A program made the translations under genes and the position numbers. A stretch of 9,824 bases of DNA from Nitriliruptorales bacterium (GTDB taxonomy: Bacteria > Actinomycetota > Nitriliruptoria > Euzebyales > Egibacteraceae), in assembly GCA_007126835.1 (NCBI GenBank), contig SLAO01000183.1, forward strand, positions 1 to 9,824, given 5' to 3'. Under the pieces are notes generated by a model. That model had not been told where the DNA came from. It searched no databases and saw nothing but the letters and a program-made list of their open reading frames with translations. Every line of letters begins with the position of its first letter. The first letter of the stretch is position 1. Of the stretch, positions 6,180 to 9,824 are shown one piece after another.

Positions 6180-7267
6180 GCCTCGCCTCGACGATCTCCG
6201 ACCCCGGCGTGACCGCCGGCCGGCGAACGAAGCTGCGCGAGGGCCTCGAGGACCTCGACGCCTTGCTGGTCACCCGCGCCGTCAACGTGCGGTACCTGAC
6301 CGGCTTCACGGGGTCGTCGGCGTCGCTGCTGGTCACCGCCGACGCCGACGTGCTGCGCACCGACGGGCGCTACGTCGAGCAAGCCGCGGAGCAGAGCCCG
6401 GACCTCGAGATCGCCGTCGACCGCGGTGATGAGTGGCTGGCCAAGCGACTGGGCCCTGGGGTGCGCCTGGGGGTCGAGGACCACGACCTGCCGTGGGCTC
6501 GGGTGCGCCAGCTCGAGGCAGCCGTCGAGGGCGTCGTCCTCGAGCCGGCTGGCGCTCGTGTCGAGCGGCTCCGTCAGATCAAGGACTCAGGCGAGCTGTC
6601 TGCGATCGCTCAGGCGTGCCGGATCACCGCAGAGACCCTCACCCGGGTGCTGGCCGCCGTGCAGCCGGGGACGACTGAACGTGAGTTCGCGGCACGGGTC
6701 GAAGCGGGGTTCCGGGACGCCGGCGCCCAGGACCGGGCGTTTGCGACCATTGCCGCAGCTGGTCCGAACGGCGCCCGTCCGCACCACGAGCCCACCGACC
6801 GTGCCATCGCGGCAGGCGACCTCGTCACGGTCGACTGCGGCGCGCTCGTCCACGGGTACGCCGCCGACATGACGCGCACCGTTGCCGTCGGCGCCCCACC
6901 CGCCGAGCAGCGGCTGATCGCGGTGCACGACGCGGTCCGAGCTGCGCAGACGGCGGGCATCGAGGCCATTGTCCCCGGCGCCACCGCAGGGGACGTCGAC
7001 GCGGCCGCGCGCAGCGTCCTCGCCGACGCCGGCCTTAAGGACGCCATCGCGCACCCGACCGGCCATGGCCTGGGCCTCGAGGTCCACGAGCAGCCGATCC
7101 TGCGCTCAGGCGGAGTCGCTACACTCCAGCCCGGCATGGCGGTCACCGTCGAACCTGGCGCGTACCTTCCCGGCATCGGAGGCGTTCGCGTCGAGGACAC
7201 CGTCGCCGTCACCGAAGTCGGCGCCACCGTGCTGACCGTTGCAACCTCCGAGCTGCCCTTCCGTTGA
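6176..7267 (+). CDS. pepQ: M24-family aminopeptidase P / Xaa-Pro dipeptidase
   Basis: This is a two-metal cytoplasmic peptidase of family M24 that probably cleaves Xaa-Pro bonds in peptide turnover. The 363-residue protein has an N-terminal creatinase-like domain (about 15-130, including VRYLTGFTGSSA) and a C-terminal pita-bread domain (about 140-355). The five metal ligands are visible: D220 (VDCGA), D231 (ADMTRT), H297 (PTGHGLGLEVHE), E326 (TVEPG) and E340 (VRVEDT). H204 in RPHHEPTDR and H304 suit the catalytic histidines. Its ATG overlaps the aroQ stop, and efp follows after 48 bases. Placement between aroQ and efp is the standard actinobacterial order. Sequence alone does not separate aminopeptidase from dipeptidase activity, so the symbol is by convention. 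Confidence 0.9.
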   Translation: MSLASTISDPGVTAGRRTKLREGLEDLDALLVTRAVNVRYLTGFTGSSASLLVTADADVLRTDGRYVEQAAEQSPDLEIAVDRGDEWLAKRLGPGVRLGVEDHDLPWARVRQLEAAVEGVVLEPAGARVERLRQIKDSGELSAIAQACRITAETLTRVLAAVQPGTTEREFAARVEAGFRDAGAQDRAFATIAAAGPNGARPHHEPTDRAIAAGDLVTVDCGALVHGYAADMTRTVAVGAPPAEQRLIAVHDAVRAAQTAGIEAIVPGATAGDVDAAARSVLADAGLKDAIAHPTGHGLGLEVHEQPILRSGGVATLQPGMAVTVEPGAYLPGIGGVRVEDTVAVTEVGATVLTVATSELPFR

Positions 7268-7315
7268 CGCGGCGGCGCAGCAAGCAGTCACGAAACCCCC
7301 GGATCAAGAGGACGT

Positions 7316-7873
7316 ATGGTCTCCACGAACAACCTGAAGAACGGCATGACGGTCAAGGTCGACGGCCAGCTGTGGCGCATCGAGTACTTCCAGCACGTCA
7401 AGCCGGGCAAGGGCGGCGCGTTCGTCCGTACCACTCTCAAAGGCGTCGAGTCGGGCAAGACGATCGACAAGACCTTCCGAGCGGGCGAGGACCTGGAGCA
7501 AGCCCACCTCGAGCGGCGCCAGCTGCAGTACCTCTACCGCGAGGGCGAGCAGTTCGTGTTCATGGACACCGAGCACTTCGAGCAGACCTACGTGCCTGCC
7601 GAGTCTGTGGGCGAGGCCGCGAAGTGGATCCGCGACGGCGACACGATTGAGCTGGTGTTCCACGAGGGCCGGGTCATCGACCTGAACCTGCCGGCCTCGG
7701 TCGAGCTGGCGGTGACCGAGACCGAGCCTGGCTTTGCCGGCGACCGCGTGTCGGGGGCGACGAAGTCGGCCACCGTCGAGACCGGCGCCGTGGTGCAGGT
7801 GCCGCTGTTCATCGAGGAGGGCGAGACCATCAAGGTCGACACGCGCTCCGGCGCCTACCTCTCCCGGGCGTAG
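7316..7873 (+). CDS. efp: Translation elongation factor P
   Basis: EF-P binds between the ribosomal P and E sites and relieves stalling at proline runs. The 185-residue length is standard. The N-terminal KOW-like domain (about 1-65) carries HVKPGKGGAF at 27-36, with K32 at the loop tip where modified EF-Ps carry their modification; actinobacterial EF-Ps with this loop are thought to work unmodified. Two OB-fold domains follow (about 66-185), with the family signature around TEPGFAGDRVSGATKSATVETG at roughly 135-156, and the protein ends in SGAYLSRA. ATG 7316 matches the family start (MxSTNxLKNG). AGAGG at 7307-7311 is only four bases from the ATG, a little close. nusB begins 13 bases after the stop. 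Confidence 0.97.
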   Translation: MVSTNNLKNGMTVKVDGQLWRIEYFQHVKPGKGGAFVRTTLKGVESGKTIDKTFRAGEDLEQAHLERRQLQYLYREGEQFVFMDTEHFEQTYVPAESVGEAAKWIRDGDTIELVFHEGRVIDLNLPASVELAVTETEPGFAGDRVSGATKSATVETGAVVQVPLFIEEGETIKVDTRSGAYLSRA

Positions 7874-7886
7874 CGGATCCGCGCCG

Positions 7887-8294
7887 GTGCCATCCCGCCA
7901 CGAAGCCCGCAGCCGGGCGCTGTCGATGCTGTACGAGGCCGACGTCCGAGGTCGGCGGCTCGGTGAAGTGCTCGACGCCCATGTTCGGGGCGACGACGCA
8001 CCGCCGGCGTTCGCCATCACCCTGGTCGAGGGGGTCCAAGCCGAGCGCGACGCGCTCGATGCGCTGATCCGCGCGCACTCGCTGGAGTGGAAGCTCGAGC
8101 GCATGCCCGTAGTCGACCGCAACGTCTTGCGGTTGGGGACGTGGGAGCTGCTCCACACCGAGGTGCCGACCCCGGTGGTGATCAACGAGGCGGTCAACCT
8201 GGCCAAGGAGCTGTCCACCGACGACTCCGGTCGGTTCGTCAATGGGGTGCTGGCGCGGGTGGCTGCGCAGCGTCCTTCGAGCGACGCCTCGTAG
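7887..8294 (+). CDS. nusB: Transcription antitermination protein NusB
   Basis: NusB pairs with NusE (ribosomal protein S10) on boxA RNA to keep RNA polymerase processive through rRNA operons. The 135-residue, all-helical product matches family size. It shows RHEARSRALSMLYEAD near the start, the central WKLERMPVVDRNVLRLGTWELL region (about 70-91) and PTPVVINEAVNLAKELSTDDSGRFVNGVLARV (about 97-128), all typical. GTG 7887 is used because it sits just before the conserved RHEAR segment and after the efp stop; only a weak GCGGAT at 7874-7879 could serve as ribosome site, so coupling to efp is likely. In streptomycetes the next genes are bldD then pyrR; here a long gap follows instead. Confidence 0.95.
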   Translation: MPSRHEARSRALSMLYEADVRGRRLGEVLDAHVRGDDAPPAFAITLVEGVQAERDALDALIRAHSLEWKLERMPVVDRNVLRLGTWELLHTEVPTPVVINEAVNLAKELSTDDSGRFVNGVLARVAAQRPSSDAS

Positions 8295-8310
8295 GAGGTT
8301 CCCGCGCCCT

Positions 8311-8328
8311 GACGCCTGGGCAGGCGTC
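8311..8328 (+). terminator. Hairpin after nusB, possible terminator
   Basis: GACGCCT and AGGCGTC form a seven-pair stem with a GGGC loop, 16 bases after the nusB stop. Position fits the end of the aroQ-pepQ-efp-nusB transcript. No T-run follows, as is common for high-GC actinobacterial hairpins, so function is uncertain. Confidence 0.45.
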
Positions 8329-8425
8329 CGGACGCTGATGTCGCGCCGCCGAGACCTTCGCACCGGTGTCTCGAGTTGGTCATACGAGTCGCGCACGCGT
8401 TGCGCACTGGGTTGGACGCCGCTGT

Positions 8426-8542
8426 GTTGCCGGCCCCTCGTTGGAACCCACGCAAATGGGATCCGACTGGTACATCTGCACGAGAGCTCGTGCAGATGTA
8501 CCAGTCGGATCCGAAATGTCCTGGTTCTGATGGGCCAGCGAT
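8426..8542. repeat. Large palindromic element with perfect 26-bp arms
   Basis: Bases 8459-8484 and 8487-8512 are exact reverse complements of 26 bases separated by two bases, each arm beginning outside with GGATCC and holding TGGTACATCTGCACGAG. Outside this core the symmetry continues imperfectly: the left flank contains GCCGGCCCCTCGTTGGAACC and the right flank GGTTCTGATGGGCCAGC, which pair with small gaps. The whole dyad spans about 115 bases. It carries no gene. It could be a small palindromic mobile element, a transcript-end hairpin or a protein-binding site; there is no T-run for an intrinsic terminator. Confidence 0.85.
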
Positions 8543-8553
8543 GGCGCCGCTGT

Positions 8554-8693
8554 CCGGTTTGTAGTAGTTAAACACACGCCTGGGGGAGTTGTTGCCCGGT
8601 TTGTCCGAGTCCGGTGCCCGGCGCAAGGATCCGATCGGCCCCATTTGTCCGATCCGCCGGCCCGCGCACGGAGTTACCCGCCCGGTTTGTCCG
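8554..8693 (+). repeat. Dispersed CCGGTTTGTCC-type short repeats
   Basis: CCCGGTTTGTCCG occurs at 8595-8607 and 8681-8693, a variant CCCCATTTGTCCG at 8639-8651, and a shorter CCGGTTTGT at 8554-8562. GATCC words recur between and around them (near 8628, 8651, 8761, 8780 and 8789). An AT-rich patch (TAGTAGTTAAACACA, about 8563-8577) stands out in otherwise GC-rich DNA. I find no convincing ORF in 8329-8830; open frames there lack family features and ribosome sites. Confidence 0.6.
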
Positions 8694-8695
8694 GT

Positions 8696-8740
8696 CAGCG
8701 ACGCCGGTTTGCGAGGTCCAGCGACGCCGGTTGCGAGGTC
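8696..8740 (+). repeat. 22/23-bp tandem duplication
   Basis: Two adjacent units (8696-8718 and 8719-8740) both read CAGCGACGCCGGTT then GCGAGGTC; the first has one extra T in the middle. It is a clean head-to-tail duplication in the gene-free stretch before the pyr promoter. Confidence 0.85.
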
Positions 8741-8831
8741 CAACCCGGCCCGGCTCACCCGATCCAATGCGCGGCGCGGGATCCAACCGATCCGAGTGCT
8801 TCGAGCCCGCGCCGGCGCCCTGACCGCCGCG

Positions 8832-8861
8832 TTGGCGCACCCAGAACGCTGGTGCTAGCGT
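8832..8861 (+). promoter_or_regulatory. Promoter of the pyrR-pyrB operon
   Basis: TTGGCG at 8832-8837 and TAGCGT at 8856-8861 are separated by 18 bases and fit -35 and TANNNT -10 elements of a housekeeping promoter. Transcription would start near 8867-8869, just before the PyrR-binding hairpin, so the mRNA would open with the regulatory loop. Confidence 0.6.
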
Positions 8862-8874
8862 CACCTGCGGTCCA

Positions 8875-8906
8875 CCTTTAAGCCTGGTCCGGCGAGGCCA
8901 GAAAGG
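8875..8906 (+). ncRNA. PyrR-binding RNA loop in the pyr leader
   Basis: The leader folds as CCUUU (8875-8879), a purine-rich bulge, CUGG (8884-8887), UCC (8888-8890), loop GGCGA (8891-8895), GG, CCAG (8898-8901) and AAAGG (8902-8906). Its UCCNGNGAGG core is the signature of PyrR-binding loops known from Bacillus and mycobacterial pyr leaders, and the 5'-side bulge is also typical. No antiterminator/terminator pair follows. The 3' strand of the lower stem, AAAGG, is also the Shine-Dalgarno sequence of the leader ORF at 8916, so PyrR binding with UMP should block the first ribosome site, as proposed for Mycobacterium smegmatis. Folding was judged by eye. Confidence 0.85.
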
Positions 8907-8915
8907 TCGAGCACG

Positions 8916-8975
8916 ATGCAGTCCCTCTGTGGCCCTGGTCGGGGGCCTGGTCCTCGCGCAACGGCGCTGCTGTGA
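8916..8975 (+). CDS. Leader peptide coupled to pyrR (19 aa)
   Basis: ATG 8916 opens a 19-codon frame (MQSLCGPGRGPGPRATALL) ending at TGA 8973-8975. AGAAAGG at 8900-8906 lies nine bases upstream and suits a ribosome site; it is the strand paired in the PyrR-binding hairpin. The stop overlaps the GTG of pyrR (GTGA, 8972-8975), the same overlap type as pyrR-pyrB. The bases right before the pyrR GTG have no purine-rich ribosome site, so pyrR translation probably depends on ribosomes finishing this frame. The peptide resembles no known protein and has no run of one amino acid, so its translation, not its sequence, is likely what matters. Confidence 0.6.
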   Translation: MQSLCGPGRGPGPRATALL

Positions 8976-9601
8976 AGGTCGTACTGCCGGCCGAGGACGT
9001 CAGCCGCATCCTGCGCCGCATGGCACACGAGCTACTCGAGGCCAACCGCGGCAGCGACTTCATCCTCTTGGGGATCCGCACCCGCGGTGTGCCCTTGGCG
9101 GAGCGGTTGGCGGCAATCCTTGGCGAGATCGAGGGCACCGAGGTGGCCAGGGGCAGCCTCGACGTCACCCTCTACCGCGATGACTACGCCCGGACCGGCC
9201 CGCGCCCGCTCGGTCGCACCGAGCTGCCGGGTCCGGTGGACGGGCGCACCGTGGTGCTCGTCGACGACGTGCTGTACACGGGCCGGACGATCCGCGCGGC
9301 GATGGACTCGGTCATGGACGCGGGAAGGCCGTCGGCGATCCAGCTCGCGGTGCTGGTCGACCGCGGCCATCGCGAGCTGCCGATCCGCGCCGATGTGGTG
9401 GGTAAGAACCTCCCGACAGCCAGCGACGAGCAGGTCTGGGTCCACCTCGCCGAGCTCGACGGCGTCGACGAGGTCGTCGTCAGTGCGGCTGGAGAACCTC
9501 AGCCGGAAACGCCGGAGCCCGGAGCCAACGACGCGCCCGGGGGCGGAAGAACGCGCGGCGGCGACAACGACGCGCCCGGCGGCGGAAAGGCGCGCGCGTG
9601 A
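8972..9601 (+). CDS. pyrR: Pyrimidine operon regulator PyrR
   Basis: PyrR is an RNA-binding protein that senses UMP against PRPP and represses the pyr operon; many members also have uracil phosphoribosyltransferase activity. The 209-residue protein follows the family closely: RRMAHELLEANRG at 15-27, ILLGIRTRGVPLAERLA at 31-47, DVTLYRDDY at 64-72, the PRPP-binding VVLVDDVLYTGRT at 94-106, and QLAVLVDRGHRELPIRADVVGKN at about 124-146. The family normally ends near residue 175. About 30 further residues are rich in Pro, Gly and Asn and contain NDAPGGG twice. GTG 8972 matches the start of the fold and overlaps the leader-peptide stop. The C-terminus overlaps pyrB by four bases. Confidence 0.96.
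   Translation: MKVVLPAEDVSRILRRMAHELLEANRGSDFILLGIRTRGVPLAERLAAILGEIEGTEVARGSLDVTLYRDDYARTGPRPLGRTELPGPVDGRTVVLVDDVLYTGRTIRAAMDSVMDAGRPSAIQLAVLVDRGHRELPIRADVVGKNLPTASDEQVWVHLAELDGVDEVVVSAAGEPQPETPEPGANDAPGGGRTRGGDNDAPGGGKARA
9527..9587 (+). repeat. In-frame 22-bp repeat in the pyrR tail
   Basis: AACGACGCGCCCGG followed by GGCGGAA occurs at 9527-9548 and 9566-9587 with one mismatch and a 39-base period, so the reading frame is kept and NDAPGGG is encoded twice. The second copy continues into GGAAAGG (9584-9590), the ribosome site of pyrB; the first reads GGAAGAA at that place. Confidence 0.85.
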
Positions 9602-9824
9602 TCGGTCCGCACCTGCTCGACATGGGCGACCTCGATGCCGAGGGCATCACGACGATCCTCGACACCGCCGAGGGCTTCAAGGACATCGCCCTGCGCCCGA
9701 TCAAGAAGGTGCCGATCCTGCGTGGGCGGACGGTGTGCAACCTGTTCTTCGAGGACTCCACGCGCACGCGGCTGAGCTTCGAACTGGCCGAGAAGCGCCT
9801 GTCGGCCGACGTGATCAACTTCAC
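9598..9824 (+). CDS. pyrB: Aspartate carbamoyltransferase catalytic chain (partial, 5' end)
   Basis: ATCase condenses carbamoyl phosphate with aspartate, the committed step of pyrimidine synthesis. The first 75 residues are present and the window edge cuts the gene. FFEDSTRTRLSFE at 50-62 contains the STRTR carbamoyl-phosphate loop (54-58), preceded by the usual LRGRTVCNLF. GTG 9598 overlaps the pyrR stop and has GGAAAGG (9584-9590) seven bases upstream. An in-frame ATG at 9622 lacks this spacing and would trim the N-terminus. The related ornithine enzyme is unlikely given the pyrR context and the ATCase-type start. Control should come from the PyrR loop at 8875. Confidence 0.95.
   Translation, partial: MIGPHLLDMGDLDAEGITTILDTAEGFKDIALRPIKKVPILRGRTVCNLFFEDSTRTRLSFELAEKRLSADVINF

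Noticed and set aside
7120..7125. TACACT as an internal promoter for efp
   Set aside because: It lies inside pepQ coding sequence about 190 bases from efp, without a -35 partner; isolated TANNNT words are common.
8459..8512. Intrinsic terminator
   Set aside because: The stem is strong but no T-run follows on either strand, and a better placed hairpin lies at 8311-8328; kept as a palindromic element instead.
8242..8571. 109-codon plus-strand frame after nusB as a small gene
   Set aside because: It starts inside nusB in another frame, runs through two hairpins, and has no ribosome site or family features.
7304..8767. 487-codon minus-strand frame opposite efp and nusB
   Set aside because: Antisense to two certain genes, crossing the large palindrome, with no recognisable domain.

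Overview
This is a GC-rich bacterial chromosome segment, almost certainly from an actinobacterium. It carries the actinobacterial run aroC-aroK-aroB-aroQ-pepQ-efp-nusB-pyrR-pyrB. EF-P has the KPGKGGA tip, starts are often GTG, genes overlap by ATGA/GTGA, and -10 boxes are of the TANNNT type. The exact lineage cannot be told from the sequence; a deep-branching class such as Nitriliruptoria is only a guess.

Layout. Bases 1-34 hold the first 11 codons of a divergent, unidentified gene on the minus strand. On the plus strand, aroC (117-1301), aroK (1318-1884) and aroB (1881-3062) form a tight shikimate operon, possibly transcribed without a 5' leader. A degenerate tandem repeat array (3063-3182) and a GC hairpin follow. 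A 700-residue cytoplasmic diguanylate cyclase with three GAF-like sensor regions is then read in the opposite direction (3204-5306, minus). Its upstream region has two dyads and a second repeat zone (5452-5598). A clear -10 box (TAGACT) and Shine-Dalgarno sequence then start aroQ (5748-6179), coupled to pepQ (6176-7267) and followed by efp (7316-7873) and nusB (7887-8294).

The 8295-8971 gap has no convincing gene before the pyr leader. It contains a hairpin after nusB, a near-perfect palindrome with 26-bp arms, and several short direct repeats. From about 8832 comes the control region of the pyr operon: a promoter-like pair, an RNA hairpin carrying the UCCNGNGAGG signature of PyrR-binding loops, and a 19-codon leader ORF whose stop overlaps the GTG of pyrR. 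pyrR (8972-9601) overlaps pyrB (9598 to the window end).

How the genes work together. AroB, AroQ, AroK and AroC catalyse steps 2, 3, 5 and 7 of chorismate synthesis. EF-P and NusB support translation and rRNA transcription. PyrR probably senses UMP and represses its own operon by masking the first ribosome-binding site. The most notable points are the pyr leader with its coupled leader peptide, the large palindrome, and the GGDEF gene lying between repeat arrays inside the aro cluster. I found no CRISPR array, transposase, tRNA or rRNA, and nothing that amounts to a clearly new multi-gene system.
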